Positions 1 to 11,715 of a DNA stretch of 64,000 bases are shown here, piece after piece; the stretch's first letter is position 1; the number at the start of each line of letters is the position of its first letter. The notes beneath the pieces were generated by a model that ran no database searches, had not been told where the DNA came from, and worked only from the letters and a program-made list of their open reading frames with translations. This DNA is from Tubulanus polymorphus. Its lineage: Eukaryota; Nemertea; Palaeonemertea; Tubulaniformes; Tubulanidae. Position numbers and translations under genes: made by a program. Location of the stretch: assembly GCF_964204645.1 (NCBI RefSeq), contig NC_134029.1:21718450-21782449 (forward strand), given 5' to 3'.

Positions 1-14
1 AATAGCGGTAGGTA

Positions 15-579
15 TCAGGATTGTTTAGTTTTAGAGCGATCGTCTGTCGGTGATTCTTCTTCCTTCGTATTTGTGATTTCTTCGTCTATTCGTTCCTTCG
101 CGCGTACAACCTACGAATTGACAAATAAAGATAAACTCAGTCTAAAATCACGCCTAAAATGATAACCTTTTGACAACATATTTCACCTTTGACTGGATGT
201 ATAACGATCCGCCATTTTTCTTTTCATTCACATTAAATAAATGTTCGTATTTTTTCTGTAATTCTTCCGCATCTTGTATATCATCGATGTGCAGAATCTT
301 TTTCGCCTCCTGAAATTATATTTAGCTCAAGTTGAATTTCAAACTCCATTTTTACGACAAAACATCTAGCCTATTGATTTAGTTGAAAATAGTTACGTCT
401 AAACTGAGTCCGTGTAATGCATTACTGGCTTGTGAATTAGGGTCTTGTGAATTTCCCGCCGCGTTGCGCCTACTCGCTGCTGCTTGTTGGCTGTAGGTTA
501 TTTCCTGTTTCAAAGCTCTAGTAAATGCACGACCTACCACTTGAGCGCCAAGTACGATGATCTGTGCGATATATTTAGC
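15..579 (-). CDS. PAM16: PAM16/TIM16 (Magmas), mitochondrial import motor subunit
   Basis: PAM16 is a J-like protein on the matrix side of the inner mitochondrial membrane. It pairs with PAM14 (DNAJC19) and regulates mtHsp70 at the TIM23 translocase. Three coding exons read on the minus strand: 579-397 (starts [19 protein letters not shown], the conserved N-terminal segment), 309-187 ([27 protein letters not shown]) and 110-15 ([12 protein letters not shown], then an acidic tail and TGA at 17-15). All junctions are in phase with AG acceptors and GT donors. The degenerate J-like region lies in the last two exons. With one Met the protein is about 134 aa, close to the usual 125. No ATG lies in frame upstream of AKYIAQ, so the start Met must come from a separate exon. 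Family call is firm; the start is not placed. Confidence 0.93.
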
Positions 580-690
580 CTGAAATTGAAAATATCCGCA
601 GATGATATGACTATTCCAGCAGGACAGCTATCTGGCCCAAGTCAGGAAAGGTGACTTTAACAGCAGTTAGAGTTAGAGACCAAGAAGGAA

Positions 691-845
691 TCATTCATTT
701 ATACGTACGCATAAAATTTGAATTTTTCAACCCCCCTCCCCCCATTTACGCAAAATCGGCCATTTTTTTATATACATTAAGCATTACAGTACGCAATTGC
801 ACTGACCCCTCCCCCTCCCCTAATGCGTACGTAATAAATGAATGA
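691..845. mobile_element. Foldback MITE with TCATTCATTTA termini
   Basis: The left end reads TCATTCATTTATACGTACGC and the right end is its near-perfect inverse (GCGTACGTAATAAATGAATGA region), giving inverted arms of about 24 bp around a centre with two C-runs. About 155 bp long, no coding capacity. The superfamily was not determined. Confidence 0.65.
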
Positions 846-846
846 C

Positions 847-3800
847 CCCAAATCAAGAATTACCCATTTGTATGGATCAGTAAAATTCTAAAGACAAATA
901 GTACTTCAAAAGTTAACTTGATTATTTGAGGGAGCATTTGCTACTAAGATATAGTAGGTATGTACGCCCTCAATGAGGATAAAGAAATTTAGAGGACTAA
1001 TTTTTCAATTTATGTCATGAAGCTACTTATGCATTCACTGATTCGACACCAGGTCAACACGGCTACTCCGCGAATTAATTGTACAGGTAAAGCTAATTTC
1101 TGACTTGGGGCTGATAATACTAGATCAATAAAGACTTTAATAAAGTCAATAAATTGATATTATTGAATCGGATGTTACTCTTCGCTGTTTTCAACGTCAA
1201 CGATTGTTTTCAGAGGCCTCTGGATAAATCAGACACGATTTGTTATAGATAAGAACAAGTAACAAGTCATTCCACTCAATGATGATCGATCAAGATTTAT
1301 ATTTACCATATAAGAAGTATTTTATAACTAATTTACTGCGTAAAAGCGTGACCCGGAAATAAAATGAGCTAGTTCCTAAATTGATGGATAGATGGCGCCA
1401 CTGAAAAAGCCGATTCGATTGTTCCCTTTCAGCTACACTATTAACAAATCTAACCACTGAATTTAATTTGAGATAAAGTTATCAATGAATCAAGTGATCT
1501 TTATTTCATAGATAAAAAGTCATATCGTGTATTTCTATTCATTCAGACTTGATATCGTAAAAAATGTAAATACTATGATGAACGTATAAACGGGAGAGCC
1601 CAATAAAATGTAACCCATCAAAAAACCAGGAAGTCAACCTCACCATGTTCAAAACCTACGAATCCCACCGAAATAACGATAAATACTCAATACGGTATGT
1701 ATTGCATCGTGCTTTAGATGTTTCTGTATCCAAAGAATGTCAAGGCTTTGAAAATATTTGAACCGAATGATTCTCCAGCCCGATTTAGTAAGTGAGTAAA
1801 CCTGGTCTCCTCGCTCGTCCTATTTCATCATCAGATTCAGAGCCTCTAAAAGAAAATTCAGAATTCAGAGAAAATTCAAAGAGCGATGTCGATATTTTAT
1901 GATGCATGGATGCTGAGAATTGAGATGTAATACTGGTTTACTCCTCTACCTTGTTCGTCCAATGTAATCATCGATGACGATGATGGTGATCAAACAGTGG
2001 CTGACGATACACAGGCTACACTACCCTTGATTATATGACCTGACTATGAACGTGAGGGTCTAACTGCAGTTTGGGTCACCTATCCACTGGGTGGCGCTAG
2101 TGTTATTAAAGAATAGTGTTATGGTAAGGTTGGGTACATAACCATTAGGGACACCTAAACTGCAGTCATACCAAAAACGATACCGCTAGGATAGAAACCT
2201 GCACCAGTGATTGTTTCCCTTCAATGGCTCTCTTAATCAGTATTTTCACATCAGCCAATCTCTGATAATAAAATCTTACCACCTAAAGATTAGGTAACAC
2301 TATTTTAGGCGCATATGGCTTTCTGTGAATGAAATCAATATTCTCTTCCTATTCAAGTGTTTTAACAATATGCGTTAATGATTCTTGTTTACATTGTTAG
2401 TTCCATATGTACCAGCACATCCACTCTACTCTTGCAATCTTATTGCTAGGCCTACCATCTAAGTGGCACATGTTGCTTCCAATGTGTTGCCTCATCTAAA
2501 AACTATTTTGCTTTCAGAGATTCAGAAAATTGATAATCTATACACATCTAAACATGGTCTGAAACCTCTTCTTTTCTGTAAAACGTATGGACTGAAGATC
2601 TACTGATTATTGTCATTAGGGGCTTACTGTACGCCAAATTCTGATAGATGAGTAAATTTCCATAGTCACCTCGATGCAACATGATGATGTTTTCTTCAGC
2701 GATCGAATGAGACAAGAGAACGTGACAAATATGGAGTATATCACAATTCATTCTGGAAATTATTTCACCCGTTTAGCCAGTTATCGTTCTAGACGTCTTG
2801 GCCTATTATTTAAAAGTACATTATCAAGGCTAGATATAAAAAGAGACACTTAAAAAACCTAATATCTAAACATGGTCTAGATTAATGGAAGCCCTAATTT
2901 AGTCGAAATTAGCGAGTCTTTGAAACCTATGATAATTATTCTATGAATTGCTTAGGTTTGTTTTTACCGAGACTTATTTGAACAGGTCTCTTATGGTTTT
3001 TGCATGCAGGCGTTTAAAATGACATACCCTGATAAGGGATAGACCTATATTTCCTTCAAAAATGCCTTTCATGTCCACGGCGCGCTTATTGGTCTAATTT
3101 GATAAATAGTCTTATCTCCGTACATTTCTGACCTTATAATGCTATGCAAATAGGGTATCTTGATTATTATCGATGATCTCGTGAATTTACTAAGCCTTGA
3201 ATGCATGAAACAAAGTACAGCTATGTAGGCCTATACTTTCAAGAATTCATGAAGACCATAATCTCACAGACTGTAGTCATGAATTAGATAGGCCTACTAT
3301 CTACCAGTATATTTCATAATGATGTACGGAGTGTTATGTTTTTCTTGGTGACATATCATAAAAAATTTACTTTTTTTCATTTAAACTAATAATATAATGT
3401 GCATTTTGATTACCTATATAAAACTATGAACTGGATTTAGGCTTAGACGTAGAGTAAGCTCAACATGCTGGTTGTATTAGTAGCGGCCAATTGCTATTCC
3501 AGGCGCGAAGCCAGGCTGTATTGCTTGTATTCCAAAATAGAGTGCTTATTGAAAAAAGTAGTGCCATTCCCCCTCCCGAAAGTGCCCTTTTGAATTTCTG
3601 TCATATTCTGTAGATTAACGAAAAGATTTAGCATCTTTAGAGTAACAGTTTATTGCAATATTTTCATCTAAATGATGTTACACTGGAATACGGTGGAAAA
3701 TGGCTGCAGGATCTGTCGACTCCTTGTATTTTAGATTTTTTAGAATCATCAATTGCTTGCATTGTACAGATATGTAGTAAAGAATCTTATATAATATAAT

Positions 3801-5411
3801 CAGCGTAAATTGCTTCATTTAAGAAAAATAGATTCTCTTTTCCTTCGAGTACGGTTGTGTGATTTCCATAATTTCCAGGGGTCAAATCTGAGTACTGTTC
3901 AAAGTGTCTCCCGAGTAGCTGGCCATAGGCCCGACGCCCCGGCAGTTGGGTTTGGGGGTCCTCCCCCAAAGAAACTTGAAATTTTAGTTGCTCTCAGACG
4001 CTATCTGAGCAATTTCAAAACAGGAACTACTACTAATAAGATAAAACCCACTTCGTACAAATTAAAAGAATTTTGAAATCGAGAATTTATTTTTCCAAAA
4101 AATTACTTGTATTAAAAGGAATTACTACTATTGAGAAAAAATCGGCAAACCGTAAGCCTCGAGTGCCTGTGGAGCAACGATTCACTACTATCAGTTAGGT
4201 AGCACGTGTACGACAAGTATCGAGAGACAAATATGATACGTGTTAAGTCACATGCAGCAGATCATTGACTATATTGAAAATATTGTGGGAAAATCTTGAT
4301 AGTGCTGCGAAAGTACATACTCGGTGAATTAGATAATATCACAGGTTTTTAAGCTATTGAACCGTCAAAAATGCACTAAATTAATGGGTAAGAACTTAAT
4401 TCATTCTCCATATTCAACAGATATGCCCATATAAGGATAGTTATGGGTATTCGACACTTTGTAAAAAAGAAAAACTAAAAAAGAAAAACCATATTCAGCA
4501 ATAATTGATGATTAATGAGCCTGAGTATTTTAGTGATTAGCAGGGTGATCCATACCAAATTTGCAGAAATAAAACTTCAAAAACAGCAATTTTGATTGTA
4601 TATTCAGCTCATTTTCGACAAAAATTTCATATTCGACGTTTCGCCGGAAAGCCAGCGATATGATGATGATTTTACAAAGATCTCGGAAATCTTAAATGAT
4701 TTTATTGATTTAACAACACCTGTGCATTTAACTTGAAAAGAATCGATTACCGCTAATCAATTTCTGATAATTGGCTTGTCCTAAAAATTATGCCACCAAT
4801 TGGGAAAATGACAGTTAAGAAAATTTACGTTCTTTCATTCGATTTCAGATTGTTGAATGGTGAAGATTGTCTCGATGGTAACAGCTGATAAACGGTGTTT
4901 GTAAAACGTTTGATAAGAGTCATGATTGGGAGAATATGTCGAATGTACGCATAATAATGTAATGTCACGTGTTCGTGTGACGTAAAATCTGGTGCTTAAA
5001 TGATATCTAGTCATAATATCAAGTGTTCCTTCTCGGCGCGGCTAAGCGGTGAAAAGTCGTCTTCCAAATCTAAAAAAATGTCTCTTCCGAAAATCCGAAT
5101 TGCTGGATAAACTACTTACTATCCAGTAGATGGATTATATGTATATAGATACTACTGTCGTCAATATCGGTGCGTTAACCAGAGTTGCTTTTATGGTCAG
5201 TGAACTTCATAGCGTCGAAAGATTTTACTATCGATGGGTTGTAAAAAATATTTCTAAAAAAAAAAGCTCAGTTGCAACGGTTTCACGTAACGACAGCTAG
5301 CCAATGATAATAACCGAACCGCCGCTGTGTCGCTATGATTTACATGTTCGATTCGATTAATACTCAGTTGTAAGCAGACGGTCGTCCCGACTCGGGGTCT
5401 CATCGATAGAA
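847..5411. other. Intergenic stretch between PAM16 and MGAT4
   Basis: No open reading frame here looks coding and no RNA gene is recognised. It should contain the 5' exon of PAM16 and the promoter and 5' UTR of MGAT4. About 3500-4060 has repeat-like pieces, including a C- and G-run hairpin near 3950-3966 and text resembling the end of the composite repeat near 30.1 kb. Confidence 0.5.
1644..1646 (-). other. PAM16: Candidate PAM16 start codon exon
   Basis: PAM16 needs an upstream exon that ends in ATG at phase 0. On the minus strand an ATG at 1646-1644 is followed at once by GTGAGG, a reasonable donor. A second candidate, ATG followed by GTAAAT, lies near 1299. The choice is a guess; neither has independent support. 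Confidence 0.25.
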
Positions 5412-8400
5412 ATGAGGATTTACAAGAAAAGTGTTCTACTATTAGTGGTGGGATTATTGTTCGTATTCATAACGTGGATCGCTGTGCTAACTGGACCAGG
5501 TATGAGATTTTATGGCGTTTTTCTTTCTCTTTTTCGTCAAATCGAAAATCTTCTTTAGAAAAGTTTGGAAATTATCGAATCAGTTGCTCAATTACTTTTA
5601 GCCTTCATTATTAACCATAAACAATTTAAAAAATTCATACATTTTGCTGACCTGACTAAGATTATTACTATTAGAGAGTAGAGTTCCTAAGCAAATTATT
5701 CTTAAAAGTTCAGGGTCCGGTCCACAGTCATGGCTTAGACTTAAGACCGTCTTAAACCGTCTTAGTTCTATAGCCAATCTAACAACTTTAGACCAGTTTT
5801 GTGATTTGAGACCGCTTTTGGACTTAAGTCTGAACTATGTAACTAGCCCTAGAATAATTTCTAGTTAAGTTTCAATTCTACTATTTTTTTATGCCAAATT
5901 ACTCTAATTTTTGGTGTGAATTACTCGTGTAGCCCGGTCTGATTTTGAATCGAGATGACGAAATTTAAAAGATGGGAATATATTTGTCGTTTAAGATTTG
6001 AATCGAGAGGAACTGTTGCAGAAGAAACTGTCTGAATTACGCGACAGGGTTCACTTCGTCGACACGTTGAATAAAGAACGCGAACACGACATAATGATGT
6101 TGAGGAGAAAATTCCACATTCTTCACGAACAGTTGCGTAAAATAAGCGCTAAAAATGAAAGGTAATGAATATAGATGTATATTTCAACGTAAATATGGAT
6201 ATATATGTATGTGACATATTTCTCAACGAGCATCGGTTATTCATGGATTTTAATTTTCACGATAGCTCAGCGTGCAAAAATTTAGATGTGCACTTATCAT
6301 TAACCTTATTAATGTCTTGATGGATTCGAAGGAGCGAAATATTCAACGTGAAATTATGCCCAGCTGTACTGTTCGGGCTAACGATGCATACTTGTATATC
6401 GGAGGGTATTTCAATTTTTCATCGTTCCACAAAAAAATGTTTTGCACCGAAGATATTCATTAGTATATTTTACAACAGATGTCACGTAAACGGCGAAGTA
6501 TGTAGAATACTTAAAATCAGTCGGTGGCAAATGATGTCCAATCATTATACAAACCTGCTAACGGCAGCTTTTGTTAATTGTCAAATTGATGCTGGCGGTA
6601 GCATCATTGTCAACTAGCGATATGGGTTGACTCATTACAGATGTAATTACTAGCTGTGATTATGAAATAGGCGGTCTATATTGTAGCCAGATTGATACAT
6701 GATAACGATGTTTTTATTTCCCCACATGAATAGAGCGGCTAATACCTTAAAACAACTCGAATTAACTTAACTCGATTAAAGGAGGGTGTGATATATTACA
6801 GTTTACGCTGGTCGGCCGGGATGCCCGAATATCTTCGACAAGTATTCTCGAATCTGTCGCTAGCTAATCTCGAGGTACAGCCTCCGAATATTTTTCATCT
6901 GATGCCTCATCTGAGCGAACATCCAGAAGCGTTAGTACCGAAGTTCAAAGTCTCGAATTCCCGGAAGGAAGGTAAGAAGGATGTTCACACGATATTAGAA
7001 ACTCATTCACTAAAAGCTTTGCAACTCATACGAGATGTAGATAATTAGAGAATTGTGTTGCTATTCGTGAATAATGTCATCGGAAAATGTGCATATATGT
7101 ATTCCCTCTTCTACGAGAGAATATTCATGGACATTTTATGATAATTTCTTCTCCGCTCAATGCGTTTATTTACAGTGTCAATAGTAGTCGGCATTCCCAC
7201 CATTAAAAGAGAGGAAGTCATATATCTATACGAAACGTTGAAATCTGTGTTGGATGGTTTGAATGATGAAGAAAAAGACGATTGTCTCATTATTGTTTTC
7301 ATCGCTGAGGTAGGCGTACCCGTATTTACTTTAAGAACGCCTACAAATATATCGACAAAATTTCAATTTTCATATATTTTATCGCTAGCTAATTAAAATA
7401 ACTCCTTGTCAAATTTCAGCCAGATGATCTCAACTATATACACAAGCTCGCCAATGATATAAAAACTCAGTAAGCATTTTCAGTTTGTTCAGCTTTTGAT
7501 AATTAAGGAAAGAACAACATTAATATAGTTATGTGTGTGTTTACTTTTCTTGTCGAGATATCAGTTTTTTTTTTAACGCTTTCCTTTTTTTTCCGGTTTT
7601 TCAGTTTTCCAGCTGCCGTCGACAGCGGTCTTTTGGAAATCATTTCACCTTCTGCGTTGTTCTATCCCAATTTCGACGAGATCCGACAAACCTTGGGCGA
7701 TTCGAAACAGCGAGTCAAGTAAGTTGTGTATCAGTTGACAGCCAGTTAAGTGAGGAAGTGTTTCAATTGTTTTTGGAAAACATGGACAATTTTGGCTTTT
7801 ATTTACAGATGGCGAACTAAACAGAATCTTGATTACTCTTTCCTGATGATGTATGCAAGAACTAAAGGCACATATTATGTACAGGTTAGCACATGTTTAT
7901 ACAGGCGTTGTTGATAATGGGTCCTCCGTTTTTTTTTTGACGCCGAGACAAAATCTTCAAAAAACATTTTTCAGCTGGAAGATGATGTTATAACGAAGCC
8001 AGGATTTTTCTCGGTGATGAAGAATTTTGCTCTCAATCAAAAATCGGAAGATTGGATCTTATTGGAATTTTCACTATTAGGATTCATAGGTAAGCGACAA
8101 GCGTTATTCGTAAGCGTAGGTGATATTAAATCACTCGAATAGATTGTTTGATAGTTCTAATTTCTGATCGCTGTTATTTTTAGGGAAACTTTTTAAATCA
8201 GCAGATTTGCCGACTGTGATTGAATTTTTCCTGATGTTTTATAAGGATAAACCAATCGATTGGCTCCTAGATCATTTACTCAACGTGAAAACTTGTCACC
8301 CTGAAAAAGATAATGTAAGTGGAAGACAACAGTAAAACTATTTTGAGCCGATGTTTTAAGTATCTTTCTAGTCTTATCCAGTAATTTGTCGTATTTTTTG

Positions 8401-9316
8401 TTTTTGTTTTTGTTTTTGTAGAAACATTGCGAAAGAATGAAAGCTAGCGTAAGAATCAAATACAAACCTTCATTGTTTCAACATATAGGAATTCATTCAT
8501 CGTTGAAGGGAAAAATACAAAAGCTGAAGGTAATTCATTCACGAGATCGATATTAATATTGATTTTGTGTCTGTTATGATAATGAATTCGAAGAATTATA
8601 ATAACTTTAATTGTACTTCATTTTCAGGATCGATCATTTGTAGTGGCGAAATTACATCGAGCTCATGCGAATCCACCAGCTGAAGTATCGACAACTCTCA
8701 AAGTTTTCCATTATTATCATTTAGATCGTGCATATCGCGGAGAGACATTCTTCTGGGGTCTAATTCCTCACCCCGGCGATGTGGTTCTTTTCAATTTTTC
8801 ACCTCCGATCGAAATTGAAGGGTGAGTAGTAGTGATTGCTTTGAAGTGAACATTTTTACACCCTCGAGAAAATTACACAATTCTCGATTGATTATTCAGG
8901 TATTACTTTAAAAGTGGAAATGCCGAACATCCTGGCGACCAGTTGTACAATACGACCGTCGAAGTGTTGCCTAAAACGTATATCGATAAAGATTTAGGAT
9001 CTATAGACAATAAACCAGCGGTAACCAATTATCCTCGCACCAATGATGGTTACCTGATCATCGGCAGTTTCAGTCTGGGTGTAGCTCAGAATACAGTATT
9101 ACCTAGTATTGGTCCAGTGACTAAATTGCGACTACACATTCATTCCGCTAGTGCTAACTGGGTTATATTAAGTGAGGTAAGAATGATCCCCTGTTTGTTC
9201 GAACGGTGCGTTCTTATCGATAAATTCAACCGGATACTGGATATTATTTACCGGTATTTTGCTTACAGATTCATATTAAAGCGATGAAAAGAAACACAGG
9301 GAGCAGTCCGCCTTGA
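5412..9316 (+). CDS. MGAT4: MGAT4-type alpha-1,3-mannosyl-glycoprotein 4-beta-N-acetylglucosaminyltransferase
   Basis: This Golgi enzyme adds a beta-1,4 GlcNAc branch to the alpha-1,3 mannose arm of N-glycans, using UDP-GlcNAc. Thirteen exons join in phase: 5412-5499, 5996-6161, 6802-6971, 7176-7309, 7420-7469, 7605-7718, 7809-7884, 7975-8089, 8184-8314, 8422-8529, 8628-8821, 8900-9176, 9269-9316. The total is 1671 nt, or 556 aa plus TGA; human MGAT4A is about 535 aa. Exon 1 encodes a short cytoplasmic start and a signal-anchor helix ([19 protein letters not shown]). Exon 2 is a charged stem. The catalytic region has [29 protein letters not shown], an acidic metal-binding motif in YVQLEDDV, and [10 protein letters not shown]. 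The later exons contain [31 protein letters not shown] and [20 protein letters not shown]. The gene looks intact; the A versus B subtype cannot be set. Confidence 0.96.
5712..5852. mobile_element. MITE in MGAT4 intron 1
   Basis: The ends TCAGGGTCCGGTCCACAGTC and its rough inverse ending in TAGCCCTAGA bracket about 140 bp. Internal text (ACTTAAGACC, TAGCCAATCTAACAA) matches the element at 50429-50572, so both belong to one family. The inverted ends here are degraded. Confidence 0.55.
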
Positions 9317-11300
9317 TCGCTGATATGGTTACTATGCAGGGACAGATCAATCCTCACTTACTGAGATAGTGTTACTAACGTAGTAAGGGAATGATTGTAT
9401 TATCATATTTCATGAGGCAAGAAAGTTTCAAGACACTTTATCAAACCATTTCCCCTCACTACCTATCACTAAAATTTGAATGAAACAAGTGTTAGGTTAT
9501 AATAGTTCAGTGTTTGAAACTGCTGAAGGGACTATGCTCAGTTACTACTCGAAGTATTTATCCGATTCATTTTTGTGTGCCAGTAGGTTTTTGCTGCCAG
9601 TTTGCTAGATCAGAGTTAGCACACTGCTGGCTGGGGTGCAACTGTTTTACAATATTATTTTAAGCTGCTTTAGATTTTATCTATTATGATTCATGTTGGT
9701 CATAAAGTAACCGGTAACAACATTTTAAAATGATTTCGGTGCTCACAATCAAAATTGAATGCAATTTTTTACATATCAATATTTACTGTAAGTCTACTGC
9801 TCACTACGGATTATGAAATACCTATAACTGATGAAATATATCTTCGATATGAAGAACATCCGCTCACAGTCAAGTAAAATTGAAATGAAAACTAGGAATT
9901 AACTATGTGTGTTTAATTCTCTCGATTAGTTCAACGGTGTTCATTCAGTCTTCTGTTACAGTTAATTCTGCTATCAACAGTATTTGCAACAACTGAATTG
10001 GCACAAACGCTCGTGCATGTTACCAAAAATAGATGTATTTTTGATGTTACATATCAATCAACTTCCTAATCAGTGTCAATGGACGAATGTCTTCCTTTTT
10101 TACCGATGATTATAAAATCATTGATTGAATTGATATAGCCAAGTGATTATTAGTGATTCTACTTGTAAATAGATGACATTTGTAATTATGGTTTGTGTGA
10201 ATAATTAAAGTTTAGAGATGATTCTAGTCTTCAGATAAATGGTGCTGATTTGTTGTGCATGTAAAAAAAAACTAGTGTCGCATTTCTTTCTTGTGAATCC
10301 CAGGGATTATTTAAAAAAAAATGTTTTCTCATGACATTAATGACAATGAACTTTTACTCTGCATGAAGCTATATTACCTTATTGTTCTATTGCTATCTTT
10401 AACATTTACAATACTCCGTACATAATATTGATCATCGGTGTGTCAGATCACTTCATTTCATAATCCTTCATATTTTCCACGCTTCTACTTATTAAGATGT
10501 TTTAGGGTAAATCTACTGTTATCGTATACATTAGAACATCGTTTATAACATATTAACGATTGTATGGTAAGCCTAGTCTAACCAAAGATATTTCATTCTG
10601 GGTTAGTTAACCCAGTAAGATGAGGGCAGTTATGTAACTTGGAATAAGTCGGATATGCATCAGGTTAGCGGTTTAGTTATCGAGTTTTAGCATACAAATA
10701 CTAGTGGGTCATTTAGGCGAACTTCGGTTTTTGTATTAAGTCGAATAATGGTGGAAACTTATAATCAAACGCGCTGCAGTTTGAGTAATGCATTTCACAG
10801 CCTCGGCTATCTTGGGAGTTGGTCTACTCTGCTCAATCGGGTGGTCACTATTTCCGGACTAAAGTTCAAACTAACTGACATTTGGTTTCAATAAGTTCGC
10901 GAATAGTAGACTAACTCTGATAAACAAAGTTCCCCTTAGATGCTACTACATGTCCTAGTGGAGAAAAGGACTCTTAGTTTTATTATTCATATAGATATAT
11001 CACACATATCATATGAATTATATCATAGATAATTGGCCAGTTTAAAGTAGTGTAATCGCAGCTTCTTCACTGATTATAAATTGTGTGTACTATACTGCAT
11101 TATTCTTTCTGTACTTTTATTATGCATTTTCAAGGCATTTCTTTCTGATGAAAGTCTCGTCGTTTGTTAGGCCACTAGTTACAAGTTTTAGAAAATGTTT
11201 GTCTTGTAACATGACTTGAAGCAATTTTTTATATTTCCAGGTGTTCTGCTAATCAAATGTATACATTTTGTTGTCACTTATAATAAAATGTATTTATAGA
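9317..11300 (+). other. Probable MGAT4 3' UTR
   Basis: About 2 kb after the MGAT4 stop holds no other gene. AATAAA lies at 11282-11287, shortly before the end of the next minus-strand transcript. An earlier variant signal (AATTAAAG) is near 10202, so a shorter transcript is possible. The UTR is inferred from position and signals only. Confidence 0.5.
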
Positions 11301-11578
11301 TATATGAATTCAAGCCTTGTATTCGAATCATTTGGTCGGTTTTGCCAGTGAAATGTCGAACGAATTCCCAAAGTGCATCAGCAGCCATCTGGAGCTTGTT
11401 TGAATTTGAATCGTTTTGCAAGTATGAACATTACAAAGCCTTTTAAGCTCAGAGTGGAAACGTCTGAGGTGTACCAGGTCCTGGTTGCATAACTGTTAAC
11501 GAAGAGGAAGTCGGTGCCGGATAATGGAATGTTTAGAATTCAGACGAGAACGGAGATTTATGTATTCGAAAACACGTC

Positions 11579-11584
11579 TTTATT
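11579..11584 (-). terminator. Polyadenylation signal for the FAM227 gene
   Basis: AATAAA on the minus strand about 130 bases past the FAM227 stop codon. It is the first canonical signal after the stop and faces the MGAT4 signal at 11282, so the two genes are convergent. Confidence 0.5.
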
Positions 11585-11715
11585 CATATTCTAATAAATA
11601 GATAATTTATAAACAATAAAACTTATGTCATGAAAACATTTAACAAAATATACATGGTAACTGACTTTTCTTAAAGTAGTCGGACGGAATTCTGAAATGA
11701 CTTTATAACGGATAT

